NCBI GenBank assembly: GCA_964458935.1
Contig: CAYWKS010000005.1
Location: forward strand, 81,220 to 145,219
Direction: 5' to 3'
Length of the DNA: 64,000 bases
Source: CAYWKS01 sp964458935
Lineage (GTDB): Bacteria > Planctomycetota > Phycisphaerae > Phycisphaerales > Zrk34
Made by a program: the position numbers and the translations under genes. Each line of letters opens with the position of its first letter. Position 1 is the stretch's first letter. Below, piece by piece: positions 36,197 through 44,833 of the stretch. Under the pieces are notes generated by a model, which searched no databases, had not been told where the DNA came from, and worked only from the letters and a program-made list of their open reading frames with translations.

Positions 36197-37321
36197 ATGA
36201 ACGTTAAGACTTTGGGAATCATGACAATTCTGGCCATTGCTGGCTCGCTCACCTTCGCCGGCGCGGCCAAGGCCGCGTCCATCGAGAGCTTGATCGTCGC
36301 CGACGGCGTCACGATCAACACCGGCGACGACAAGAGCGGTGAGTATCTCGTGGACGACGGCGATCCGCTGAACCCCGGCTTCATCAACATCGGGAGCATC
36401 GTCCGCGGCGCCATCAACATCGACACGCTCACCAGCGATGTCGACCACACCCTGGCCAACGGCACCAACAACCAGTGGTCCGCCGTCTTCTCGCTGGAAG
36501 TCAAGGAAGTCGTCAACCTGACTGACGTCAACGGCAGCGTCGTCGATCCCGACGGTTCCATCGCCTCGGGCGAGGGCCTGAGCGGTGATGAGACCGGCTT
36601 CGATGGCGACGAGTTCGGCGACATCATCTTCGGCCCGGACGCCACCTTCGGCGCCTACCTGGCCGGCCTCGCCGGCACCGCCGCCCTGCCGGGTGGCCCC
36701 TCCGGCCCGGCCGTTGCGGCCGGCACCATGGTCCGCTTCTGGCAGAACCCCACCAAGACCTTTGATCGCACCGGCGATCAGACCACCGTGCCCATCCAGC
36801 CGGACCGCGTCGATGAGAACATCGCCACGCATGCTACAGGCTCGTTCTTCTGGGACCTGGGCTTCACCGATACCAGCGCCACTGGCGCTTCGAACGACTT
36901 GGATGACGACGGCGTCATCACCTCCGGCAACGGCGAAGGCTGGGTGGCCCGCAACGGCGGCCTCGCCCTGACCGCCCTGGCCGGTGTTGATCCGGGTCAG
37001 TTCATTGGTCTGGGTGAGTTCTCCGTGCGTAACCTGCAGGGCGCGTTCTTCGGCAACATCATTGAGCGCGTGATCCCCACCCTGCCTCCGGGCACCAGCC
37101 TGGCTGCCGTCCTCGGCACCGCGCCCGGTGCGACCGGTCAGTTCTTCGGCAACTCCAGTGTCGAAGGCGCCAGCGGCGCCGTCGCCGACGCCGGCTTCGA
37201 TGCCAGCAACAGCAGCGCCTTCACGTTCGTGGCCGTCCCCACCCCCGCCGCTGCGGGTCCGGGCCTGGCCCTGATCGGTGCGCTGGGTCTGCTGCGTCGT
37301 CGTCGTCAGCAGGCCGCCTGA
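36197..37321 (+). CDS. Secreted protein with VPTP-type PEP-CTERM-like sorting tail
   Basis: 374 residues from the ATG at 36197; the frame is open to 35915, but only this start gives a signal peptide (MNVKTLGIMTILAIAGSLTF, cleavage after AKAA). The mature part is acidic, Gly/Asp/Thr-rich and almost free of Cys, with no known domain. The C-terminus has VPTPAAAGPGLALIGALG, then LLRRRRQQAA: a Pro motif, one hydrophobic helix and an Arg cluster, as in exosortase substrates. Standing right after exosortase and epsI, it is the best candidate for their dedicated substrate. It is followed by a strong terminator. The motif is VPTP, not VPEP. Confidence 0.85.
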   Translation: MNVKTLGIMTILAIAGSLTFAGAAKAASIESLIVADGVTINTGDDKSGEYLVDDGDPLNPGFINIGSIVRGAINIDTLTSDVDHTLANGTNNQWSAVFSLEVKEVVNLTDVNGSVVDPDGSIASGEGLSGDETGFDGDEFGDIIFGPDATFGAYLAGLAGTAALPGGPSGPAVAAGTMVRFWQNPTKTFDRTGDQTTVPIQPDRVDENIATHATGSFFWDLGFTDTSATGASNDLDDDGVITSGNGEGWVARNGGLALTALAGVDPGQFIGLGEFSVRNLQGAFFGNIIERVIPTLPPGTSLAAVLGTAPGATGQFFGNSSVEGASGAVADAGFDASNSSAFTFVAVPTPAAAGPGLALIGALGLLRRRRQQAA

Positions 37322-37356
37322 ACCGCGGATCACATCCGCTGAATTCTGTTGACCAT

Positions 37357-37387
37357 GCGAGGGTCCATCCGGACCCTCGCTTTTTTT
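37357..37387 (+). terminator. Intrinsic terminator after the exosortase locus
   Basis: A perfect 10-base-pair stem (GCGAGGGTCC at 37357-37366 with GGACCCTCGC at 37371-37380), loop ATCC, followed by seven T (37381-37387). It ends + strand transcription of the gene at 36197 and lies just before the convergent nitroreductase gene. Confidence 0.95.
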
Positions 37388-37414
37388 ATGCGCTGTGAGG
37401 GTGAGGTTGGCCGG

Positions 37415-38521
37415 TCAGGAAGTTCGCTCGATCATCTGGCGTGACAGCGGTAGTCGCGTCGATCGCGACCGCGGCGCGGCGCTGTGCCCGACGCGCCCCA
37501 TGAACACACCGTGGTCGTACACGTCGTCCCCGAAGAGCTCCGACATGCGGCGATGAACTTCTCGGGCACGCTGCATCGCCGCGTCCGAGTCGCAGAAGCG
37601 GAGGGACCGGTGTACGTACCGGCTGAAGATCAAAGGCGTCATCTCCGGCTGGAGCAGCAGCCCGAGCTTTGCGGACATCAGCCAGAACCGCTGAAGAGCG
37701 CGGCCGCCGTCGATCCAATCGTCGATCGTCTGCAGCGGTCGATCGGCGATGATCATGAAGTGGGCCGCGCATCGCACGGCCGGCTGGTAATCCAGTTGAA
37801 GTCGTGGCAGCAGCGTGCCGCCGAGATAGCGATTCATGAAATGCACGCGATTGAAGCTGCCCATCGCCCAGCGCATCAGCTTCAGCGCCACCGGGTCGAG
37901 CCCGACCGCCCGGTCGGGGATGCGGTCCTCGCTGTACCGGGCGCCCCACTCGATCATCTGGCGGTGGACCTCGTACGCCTCACGGATCGTCAGACGGACC
38001 CAGGCGCTGCGGAACAGCAGCTTCGCGATGCGACGGCGATCGGCGCTGTCGGCTTTCCATGCGATGGTGTAGCCGTCGCCCACCGCAACATTGAACGCCG
38101 CGATCTCATCATCGCGCAACGGCGTTGTCCGCATGGGTCGACGCTGCGTGACACGCTCGGTCACATAGGGCAGCAGGGGGTCCGGTTCGCGGCCGGGCTC
38201 ATCGCTCAAGGTCACGTCGAAGGTCGGCCGCGTCTCCGGGCTGTCCGTCCGCCGCGTGACATGGGCCCGCATCCGTTCGCCCGAAGCGGCGATGTCGATC
38301 GTTTCCAGCAACGCGCCCAGGGCCAACTGGCTGGCGCGGCCATCCAGGTCATAGACCACGTGGTCGCGCGTGTCGTGGCCGTGAACGACCACATGATGGT
38401 CGTCGCGAATCTCGAACCGCCACGGCTGCGTGTTGTCACCGCTGGGCGCCCATCGCGCCAGGTCGAGAACTCGCTCGACGGGGCGGCTCTCGGGCGATAC
38501 GGATTGGGTCTCGTAGCTCAT
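37415..38521 (-). CDS. Nitroreductase-family flavoprotein
   Basis: 368 residues from the ATG at 38521, which overlaps the stop of the upstream ThiF-like gene (ATGA); a start at 38530 is possible. The FMN-binding block of the nitroreductase fold is at residues 22-35, ARWAPSGDNTQPWR, and the late RFWLMSAKLGLLLQPEM matches the second FMN contact region (A-x-x-x-G-L-x-x-Q-P-M type). It is longer than plain nitroreductases (about 200 residues); the middle segment carries a predicted helical insert. Nitroreductase-like proteins next to E1-like enzymes are known in natural-product and peptide-modification clusters, for example as azoline dehydrogenases. An oxidation step on the ThiF product is therefore plausible but unproved. 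Confidence 0.8.
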   Translation of the reverse strand: MSYETQSVSPESRPVERVLDLARWAPSGDNTQPWRFEIRDDHHVVVHGHDTRDHVVYDLDGRASQLALGALLETIDIAASGERMRAHVTRRTDSPETRPTFDVTLSDEPGREPDPLLPYVTERVTQRRPMRTTPLRDDEIAAFNVAVGDGYTIAWKADSADRRRIAKLLFRSAWVRLTIREAYEVHRQMIEWGARYSEDRIPDRAVGLDPVALKLMRWAMGSFNRVHFMNRYLGGTLLPRLQLDYQPAVRCAAHFMIIADRPLQTIDDWIDGGRALQRFWLMSAKLGLLLQPEMTPLIFSRYVHRSLRFCDSDAAMQRAREVHRRMSELFGDDVYDHGVFMGRVGHSAAPRSRSTRLPLSRQMIERTS

Positions 38522-39468
38522 TGCTCGCACGCCTCAAGCTGGGTCAGCATCTTCTTGCGGGCGATCCATAGCGTCAGGCGCTGCAGGGGGTGTCGGTTGC
38601 CCCCGCGCCGCCTCGAACGCCGCCAGCGATTGCGGTAGGCGTCGAACTGCAACACGATCGGCGCCGCGGGCACCTCGCCACGCCCGAGCAGCAGCTTCAC
38701 CGCCTGCGCCCCGGTCAGCCCCGCGCACAGGTCGATCGCGACAGCGGTCGACGGGCCCCGATGGTTGGCCAGGTCGATCGTGCTCGGGTCCACGAGGTAG
38801 CTGCGGTGCAGCCCAGCGGGCGCCAGGCCAACCAGGAACCGCAGCAGTTGCTCGGGCTCGTCGCAGCCTTCGAGCTGGAAGTAGTCTTCGAAGGTCATGC
38901 CCCCGGGCAGGAAGGCGAGGAACGCCACGCCCATGCCCAGCGGCGCCGCGGTCAGCGCGGGGATGCGGCGTTCGGCGCACGCCTTGAACACCATCCGCCG
39001 CGCGGCCACCGCGAAGAAGTCCAGGCTGTCGACGTACAGGTCGACCCCGTCAAGGAACTGATCGATATTGCCGGGATGGATGCCCTCGTCAAACGTCCTG
39101 ACGTCGGTCTCGGGGTTGATCTGCAGCGCCAGCTCGGTCATGACGCCGACCTTGGCCCGACCGACGTTCGCCATCATCGCGCCGGCTTGCCGGTTGAAGT
39201 TTTCGATGTCGAAGCAGTCGAAGTCGGCCAGGTGAAAGGCGCCCACCCCGAGCCGGCTGAGCGTCAAGAGGTGCTGGCCGCCTACGCCGCCCATGCCCGC
39301 GATGGCGATGCGACTGGCGCGGAGCTTGTCCTGTTCGCCGCCGGTGACCCAGCCGATGTTGCGTGAGAACGCGCGCGCGTAGTCGAACGTGCTCGGCTCC
39401 CGCGAGGAGGCGGGCGACGTCCGATCAGCCGGGTGCGAATCACGTGCTGCGGAGTGCATCATCAGCAT
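38518..39468 (-). CDS. ThiF/E1-like adenylyltransferase without zinc or catalytic cysteines
   Basis: About 316 residues from 39468; ATGs at 39546, 39513, 39462 and 39459 are alternatives and none has a clear ribosome binding site. The Rossmann nucleotide loop GMGGVGG is at residues 58-64, then ADFDCFDIENFNRQ, the adenylation motif of ThiF/MoeB/E1 enzymes, and GRAKVGVMTELALQINPE with the conserved Lys. The CxxC zinc pairs and the Cys of the crossover loop are missing, so it should activate a carboxylate as an acyl-AMP without forming an enzyme thioester. It is the first gene of a two-gene operon with the nitroreductase and is divergent from the RND pump. Confidence 0.85.
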   Translation of the reverse strand: MLMMHSAARDSHPADRTSPASSREPSTFDYARAFSRNIGWVTGGEQDKLRASRIAIAGMGGVGGQHLLTLSRLGVGAFHLADFDCFDIENFNRQAGAMMANVGRAKVGVMTELALQINPETDVRTFDEGIHPGNIDQFLDGVDLYVDSLDFFAVAARRMVFKACAERRIPALTAAPLGMGVAFLAFLPGGMTFEDYFQLEGCDEPEQLLRFLVGLAPAGLHRSYLVDPSTIDLANHRGPSTAVAIDLCAGLTGAQAVKLLLGRGEVPAAPIVLQFDAYRNRWRRSRRRGGNRHPLQRLTLWIARKKMLTQLEACEQ

Positions 39469-39689
39469 GGTAAGCGGGAAAACGAATCGGGTGACATGGG
39501 GATGATCGGCCATTTCGCCGACCGGTATTACCGTCACGTTCGCCATGACCCGGGGCGATCCACGCGAGGCAGCGGGCGTGCAAGGGTTCTCATCCGGCCT
39601 GCCGACTCACGCGCGCCCTCGCCATAGCCGACATGCATGGTAGCGCGACCGGCCACGGGGCCGGCCCGCGGTTATGGGACCTACGACAG

Positions 39690-42600
39690 ATGCACGGCCA
39701 AACGTCCAATCCATTGTCCGAGCCGGACCGTCCGCGCGGGTTGCTGGGGTGGTTCGCCGGGAATCATGTCGCGGCGAATTGTCTCATGGTCCTGATCGTG
39801 GGGGCGGGCATCGTCGCGATGCTCCGCATGCCCCTGGAAGTCTTCCCCGAGGTCGACCCGGACCTGGTCACGGTGACCGTCCCTTACCCCGGTGCGACAT
39901 CGGCCGACGTGGAGGACGGGATCATCCGCCGCATCGAGGACCGCGTGACGGGCATCGAGGGCGTCGCCAAGGTCCGCTCCGTCGCGGCCGAAGGCGTGGG
40001 CACCGTGATGATCGAGGTCCAGCCCCACGCCTCGGACCAGCGGGTGCTGGACGATGTCAAGGCCGAGGTGGACCGCATCGACGCGTTCCCCGAGCTGGCC
40101 GATCCGCCCATCGTTGAGCTGGCGACCACGCGGGTGCAGGTCATGTCCGTGGCGATATACGGCGACGCGAGCGAAAGCACGCTTCGCCATCTTGCCGAGC
40201 GTGTCAAGGATGACCTGATGCTGCAGGCCGACGTCACGGAAGTGGAGCTGAGCGGTGTTCGGGAGTTCGAGGTCTGGGTGGAGGTCGATGAGGCGGCCCT
40301 GCGCAAGTACGGCTTGGCGTTGAGCGACGTCGCCGACGTGGTGCGCAACGCCTCGCTCGATCTGCCGGCGGGCAAGCTCGTCACCGAAGGCGGGGAGGTG
40401 CTGATCCGCACAGTCGGCCAGCGCTACAAGGCCGCCGAGTTCGCCGACATCGTCCTGCTCACCCGCGCGAATGGAACGATGGTCCGTCTCGGCGATGTGG
40501 CTGAGGTGCGCGAGACCTTCGAGGATACCGAGACGGCCGCGTTCTTCGACGGCGAGCCCGCCGTGCGGATCGAGGTCTTCCGCGTCGGCGATCAAAGCGC
40601 CCTGGAAGTCTCCGAGGCGGTCCGGGCGTACGTTGAACGGCAACAGTCGCAACTGCCCGAAGGCGTCAAGCTGGCGGTCTGGCTCGATCGATCTCAGGAA
40701 CTGGCCGACCGGATCGCCATGCTCTCGACCAATGGCGCACTGGGGCTGCTGCTCGTGCTGGCGTGCCTGGCGCTGTTCCTGGACCTGCGGTTGGCGTTCT
40801 GGACGACGCTGGGCATCCCGATCTCGTTCCTCGGCGGGTTCGTGATCATGATGGCCGCGGGCGTCACGGTGAACATGATGAGCCTGTTCGCGATGATCGT
40901 GGCGTTGGGCATCGTTGTGGACGACGCGATCGTGGTGGGTGAGAACGTCTTCGCGTACCGCCAGCGTGGCTACGGCCCCGTGGCGGCGGCGGCCGCGGCG
41001 GTGCGCGAGATGGCCGCCCCCGTAACCATCGCCGTGTTGACGACGATCTTCGCCTTTGCGCCGATGCTCTACACCCGTGGTGACGCGGGCAAGGTGCTCT
41101 GGCCCATCGCCGCGGTGGTGATCGCCGTGCTGACCGTCTCGCTCGTCGAGGCGCTGTTCGTGCTGCCGGCACACCTCGCCACCTCACGCGGCAGCGAGCG
41201 CCGCGGGCCGATAGCTCGGCTGCAGGCCTTCATCCGGCGACAGTTGCAGCGGGTCATCGATGGTCCTTATCAGCGGCTGGTTGCAGCGGCTGTCAGCTAC
41301 CGCTACGCGACGGTAGCGCTGGCCGTGGCCATCCTCCTGGTGGTCGGCGGGCTCGTCGCGGGCGGGCACGTCAAGTTCGCTTTCCTCCCATCGTTCGACG
41401 CCTACTACGTCTGGTCGACCATCCGCGTTCCGCCGGGCACACCGCCCGAGCATGTGCGGCAGATCGTGCAGGAAGTCGAGCAATCCGCGCGGGTCGTCGC
41501 CGACGAGTGGCAGGTTCATGGCCGCATCACGCGCTCGCCCATCCGGCACATCTCGACCAACATCGGCGCTCAGCCCATCGACGCTTTCACCCAGGCCGGC
41601 CCATGGTCGGTGGCCCTGGGCGGCGAAGGCAGCCACCTCGCCGAAGTCACGGTCGAGTTGACCACCAGCGATCTGAGTGAGGTTTCGGCCAGCGAGTTCG
41701 CCGAAATGTGGCGGCGGCGCGTGGGGCCGATGCCCGGAGGGGTGCAGCTTGGATTCCACGCCGATCTGTTCAGCGTCGGTGAGCCGGTCTTCGTCGAGCT
41801 TCGGCATCACGACCATGACCGGTTGCTCGAGGCCGCCGAGCGATTGAAGGCGAGGCTGGGCCAGTTCGTAGGCGTGACCGATATCAGCGACTCATATGAG
41901 CCCGGCAAGAGTGAGCTGGAACTGTCGCTCACCGACGAAGGCCGCACCACCGGCCTCACACAGCAGCAACTCGCCGCCCAGGTGCGGAACGCCTTCCATG
42001 GCGCCGAGGCGGAGAAGGTTCAGCGCGGCCGCCATGAAGTCACCGTCCGCGTGCGCTATCCAGAGCACGGATCGATCAGCGAACAGCAGCTCCGCGCGAT
42101 GCGGCTGCGGATGCCCGACGGCACCGCCATGGCCTTCGATGCGGTGGCCGAGGTCCGGCCGGTGCGCGGGGTGCTGCAGATCGAGCGCGCCGATCGTGAG
42201 CGCGTCGTCAACGTCACCGCGGATGTCGATCCGGAGTTGACCAACGCCAACGCGGTCAACGCCCGGCTTCGGGACCGGGTCCTGCCTCAGTTGGCGAACG
42301 AACTGCCGGGCCTTCGGTACCGCTTCGAGGGCGAACAGGCCGAGCAGGCCCAGACGCTCAGCTCGCTCGGTATCAACTTCGCCCTGGCGATCCTGGTGAT
42401 CTTCACGCTGCTGGCTACCCAGTTCCGCAGCTATGTCCAGCCGCTGATCGTGATGACGGCGATCCCCTTCGGTTTGGTCGGGGCGGTGGTCGGCCACGCC
42501 GTCATGGGCTACCAGCTATCGATGTTGTCGATCTTCGGCGTGGTGGCCTTGGCCGGCGTGGTCGTCAATGACTCGCTGATTCTCGTGGATGCGGTGAATC

Positions 42601-42917
42601 ATGCGCGGCGGGCGGGCACGCCCGCCCTCGAAGCGCTCAAGCTGGCGGGCATGAAGCGGTTCCGCCCGATTCTCTTGACGACCCTCACCACGTTTCTCGG
42701 GCTCACGCCCATGATCTTTGAGACCAGCTTCCAAGGGCGGTTTCTCGTGCCGATGGCGATCAGCCTCGGCTATGGCATACTCTTCGCCACAGCCATCACG
42801 CTGCTGCTGGTGCCGGCGTTGTACATGATCGTCGAGGACATGCGCATGCCGCGTGCGCGGCGTCTGGAGCCCGTCTCCGCCCCGTCGGAGGCTGAGCCCG
42901 GGGTAGCCCCGGCTTGA
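39690..42917 (+). CDS. RND efflux transporter, HAE1/AcrB-like
   Basis: About 1075 residues from the ATG at 39690 (frame open to 39633). The layout is that of an RND pump: a first helix (AANCLMVLIVGAGIVAML) and the RMPLEVFPEVDPDLVTVTVPYPGA block, a large periplasmic loop, helices 2-6 with GIVVDDAIVVGENVFAYRQRG holding the proton-relay Asp pair, a second loop, and the last helices with GVVVNDSLILVDAVNHARR and PILLTTLTTFLGLTP. No membrane-fusion or outer-membrane gene is beside it. The divergent partner is the ThiF-nitroreductase pair, which suggests export of their product. Confidence 0.93.
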   Translation: MHGQTSNPLSEPDRPRGLLGWFAGNHVAANCLMVLIVGAGIVAMLRMPLEVFPEVDPDLVTVTVPYPGATSADVEDGIIRRIEDRVTGIEGVAKVRSVAAEGVGTVMIEVQPHASDQRVLDDVKAEVDRIDAFPELADPPIVELATTRVQVMSVAIYGDASESTLRHLAERVKDDLMLQADVTEVELSGVREFEVWVEVDEAALRKYGLALSDVADVVRNASLDLPAGKLVTEGGEVLIRTVGQRYKAAEFADIVLLTRANGTMVRLGDVAEVRETFEDTETAAFFDGEPAVRIEVFRVGDQSALEVSEAVRAYVERQQSQLPEGVKLAVWLDRSQELADRIAMLSTNGALGLLLVLACLALFLDLRLAFWTTLGIPISFLGGFVIMMAAGVTVNMMSLFAMIVALGIVVDDAIVVGENVFAYRQRGYGPVAAAAAAVREMAAPVTIAVLTTIFAFAPMLYTRGDAGKVLWPIAAVVIAVLTVSLVEALFVLPAHLATSRGSERRGPIARLQAFIRRQLQRVIDGPYQRLVAAAVSYRYATVALAVAILLVVGGLVAGGHVKFAFLPSFDAYYVWSTIRVPPGTPPEHVRQIVQEVEQSARVVADEWQVHGRITRSPIRHISTNIGAQPIDAFTQAGPWSVALGGEGSHLAEVTVELTTSDLSEVSASEFAEMWRRRVGPMPGGVQLGFHADLFSVGEPVFVELRHHDHDRLLEAAERLKARLGQFVGVTDISDSYEPGKSELELSLTDEGRTTGLTQQQLAAQVRNAFHGAEAEKVQRGRHEVTVRVRYPEHGSISEQQLRAMRLRMPDGTAMAFDAVAEVRPVRGVLQIERADRERVVNVTADVDPELTNANAVNARLRDRVLPQLANELPGLRYRFEGEQAEQAQTLSSLGINFALAILVIFTLLATQFRSYVQPLIVMTAIPFGLVGAVVGHAVMGYQLSMLSIFGVVALAGVVVNDSLILVDAVNHARRAGTPALEALKLAGMKRFRPILLTTLTTFLGLTPMIFETSFQGRFLVPMAISLGYGILFATAITLLLVPALYMIVEDMRMPRARRLEPVSAPSEAEPGVAPA

Positions 42918-43258
42918 CGGCCCCACGCCCCACAGGCCATCCAGCTTCATAAGAACCGCAGACCTGTGCGGATGCTTGATCCTCCGGGTTCGGGCCGGGT
43001 TGCTCGCTGCGCGATCGGTCCGGAATTGTGGACCGCCAAGTTATAATGCAATTGTAACTTGCAATGGACCTGCCCATCGCTATTAGTTATAAGTTGGGAT
43101 AGATGGGGGGATTGCTGCACGTCGCCGCAATGCGCCCCATCAGGGCGCCGAACCGCCGGCTCGGCGCTGTGGGAAGAGAAGCAGCCCCGCATGGGGAACG
43201 CGGAGCGTCCACCGTCGTTCCCGATGGGCGGCTGATACTTCTGTGAAGGGAGAGAGCT
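42918..43258 (+). other. Intergenic region between the RND pump and the first FeeM-like gene
   Basis: No gene is supported in this stretch. It contains a sharp AT-rich island (43036-43097) in otherwise GC-rich DNA, with an imperfect palindrome and TATAAT inside it (listed separately), and AAGGGAGAG just before the ATG at 43259. If the TATAAT is a -10 element, the leader would be about 200 bases long. The part near 43150-43230 is GC-rich without an evident hairpin-plus-T terminator. Confidence 0.45.
43038..43060. promoter_or_regulatory. AT-rich imperfect palindrome with an embedded TATAAT
   Basis: AAGTTATAAT (43038-43047) and ATTGTAACTT (43051-43060) are inverted copies with one mismatch per arm pair, separated by three bases (GCA). 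TATAAT at 43042-43047 fits a -10 box, but no good -35 lies 16-18 bases upstream. A further partial copy, TTATAAGTTGG, lies at about 43087-43097. The arrangement looks like an operator over a promoter for the gene at 43259. The assignment is inference. Confidence 0.45.
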
Positions 43259-44035
43259 ATGGTTGCTGCCATCAGTGCAGACGTACGGCCTGCGCCGACA
43301 AGATTCGATGCGCCGACCCGCAGGTCAGCACGCCGCGGGTTCAGCGTGGGCATCGCGCGTAACGCCGAAGACGTCAAGGCCGCATGGATGCTCGTCTATC
43401 ACGCCTACCGCAGGAAGGGGCTGATCAACTCCAACCGCCTCCAGGTCCACCTGGTTCCACAATCCTTGCAGGAAAGATCGGCGATTGTGGTCGGCGCCGA
43501 GGGTGACGAACTCGTGACGACGTTGAGCATTTATGAAGATGCGAGGCTGGGGTTGCCGCTCGACGCAGTCTATCCCGAGGAGCTTGACGACCTGCGGCGG
43601 GCCGGTCGACGCCTTTATGAAGTGGGCATGTTTGCCGATCGCTGCGAGACACGAGGTCACAAGCCCGCCGAGCTGTTCGAGATCATGCGGTTGCCGTTCC
43701 ACTACGGTCACTGGGCGGATCGCACCGACCTGGTCATCGGGGTGCATCCGCATCACGAACCGTTCTACCGCCGCCTGATCGGTTTCGAAGTCATCGGACC
43801 CGAGCGGACGTACGGCATGGTTCGGGATCACCCGGTGATGCTCTTGCGGCTGAACCTGTTGCGGGTCCCGATGCTCGACGCGGTGCCCCGCGGGATGCAG
43901 TACTTCCTGCAGCGGCCGGTCCGCCGCGAAGTCTATGACCGGCGTTTCCGGTTCCACCCGGATACCGTTCAGCGATCGCTCCGGGAATGCGTCGCAAGCA
44001 TCATCGAGAAGCCCAAGCAGCTCGACGCCGCGTGA
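43259..44035 (+). CDS. FeeM/LuxI-like N-acyltransferase, exosortase-associated type (copy 1)
   Basis: 258 residues with a good ribosome site (GGGAGAG). After a 30-residue variable lead the acyltransferase core begins at FSVGIARNAEDVKAAWMLVY, and continues AYRRKGLINSNRLQVHLVP, SAIVVGAEGDELVTTLSIY, GRRLYEVGMFADRCE, FEIMRLPFHYGHW and DLVIGVHPHHEPFYRRLIGF. This is the GNAT-type fold of N-acyl amino acid synthases and the exosortase-associated acyltransferases. They join a fatty acyl group from acyl carrier protein to an amino group. The Glu of YEVGMFAD is kept. Copies 2 and 3 lie at 44072 and 52959. Confidence 0.82.
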   Translation: MVAAISADVRPAPTRFDAPTRRSARRGFSVGIARNAEDVKAAWMLVYHAYRRKGLINSNRLQVHLVPQSLQERSAIVVGAEGDELVTTLSIYEDARLGLPLDAVYPEELDDLRRAGRRLYEVGMFADRCETRGHKPAELFEIMRLPFHYGHWADRTDLVIGVHPHHEPFYRRLIGFEVIGPERTYGMVRDHPVMLLRLNLLRVPMLDAVPRGMQYFLQRPVRREVYDRRFRFHPDTVQRSLRECVASIIEKPKQLDAA

Positions 44036-44071
44036 TCGCGTCGGGCGAACGCCCAAAGTCAACGGACGGGT

Positions 44072-44833
44072 TCAGCAGCTCGCCGTTGCCGTGAGGTCTT
44101 GTAGAAACGCGCCGATGCGCGTGCCGCTTGTTGTTTGCGGCGTAAGCTCGGCTCGGTGGTCGAAAGTCGTGGCGTTGAGCGGGAGCGACTTGAAGTAGGC
44201 CAGGCCTCGCGGCAGCTTGTCTTGGCCATACGTCTCAGGGATGGCCAGCCGCAGCGGCACCATCGGGCTGCCGTTCACCGACGGGCAGCCGGCCGTCTCG
44301 GCGCACACCTCGAAGCCGAAGCAACGCTGGTAGAACCCGGCGTGATGCGGGTGCACACCGATCATGATGTCCGTCGCGTCGATGCTCACCGCATAGAAGA
44401 ACGTGTACCGCATCAGCTCCATCAGCGCCGAGACCGAACGAGAGATCCGCTCGCGGCGGTCGGCGAACAGACCCACCTCCACAAGACGCCGGCCCGTGTG
44501 ACGAAGATCATCCAGCACGCTCGAGTACACCCGGTCGAGCGCCAGGGCCCCGTCGCCGTCCGGATAAAGCGTCATCGTGGAGACGACCTCGTCGCGGATC
44601 AGTCCCACGATCACGGCCGAGCCCGGCCGGACCGCTTCGGGCACCAGATGGATGCGGTGCGCGTTGGGGCGGATCAACTCCTGCCGGCAGTACGAGTCGT
44701 AGACCAGCGACCAGGCCTGCTGCACGTCGTCGAGTGTGTCGGCGACCCTGAAGGTGAGGCTGGTCCGGGCCTGCGGCCGGCTCTGCCTCTGCGGTTCGGC
44801 CGTGGTCGTGGGGGGTGAAGTGGATGCGCTCAT
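44072..44833 (-). CDS. FeeM/LuxI-like N-acyltransferase (copy 2)
   Basis: 253 residues from the ATG at 44833, which has AAGGAAG upstream on the - strand; the longer frame to 44911 lacks this. After a Thr/Pro/Gln-rich lead the core is LTFRVADTLDDVQQAWSLVY, YCRQELIRPNAHRIHLVPEA, SAVIVGLIRDEVVSTMTLY, GRRLVEVGLFADRRE, LMELMRYTFFYAVSI and DIMIGVHPHHAGFYQRCFGF. It lies tail to tail with copy 1, only 36 bases apart, and has its own promoter region. The pair probably arose by an inverted duplication or by capture of a relative. The product would be an acylated amino acid or amine. Confidence 0.82.
   Translation of the reverse strand: MSASTSPPTTTAEPQRQSRPQARTSLTFRVADTLDDVQQAWSLVYDSYCRQELIRPNAHRIHLVPEAVRPGSAVIVGLIRDEVVSTMTLYPDGDGALALDRVYSSVLDDLRHTGRRLVEVGLFADRRERISRSVSALMELMRYTFFYAVSIDATDIMIGVHPHHAGFYQRCFGFEVCAETAGCPSVNGSPMVPLRLAIPETYGQDKLPRGLAYFKSLPLNATTFDHRAELTPQTTSGTRIGAFLQDLTATASC

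Noticed and set aside
35899..36207. 102-codon + strand frame before the first sorted protein
   Set aside because: Out of frame with the real gene, no ribosome site, charged low-complexity translation; the region is better read as a leader.
44036..44071. Short hairpin GGGC-GAAC-GCCC between the convergent acyltransferase genes
   Set aside because: Only four base pairs and no T-run; not enough for a terminator call.
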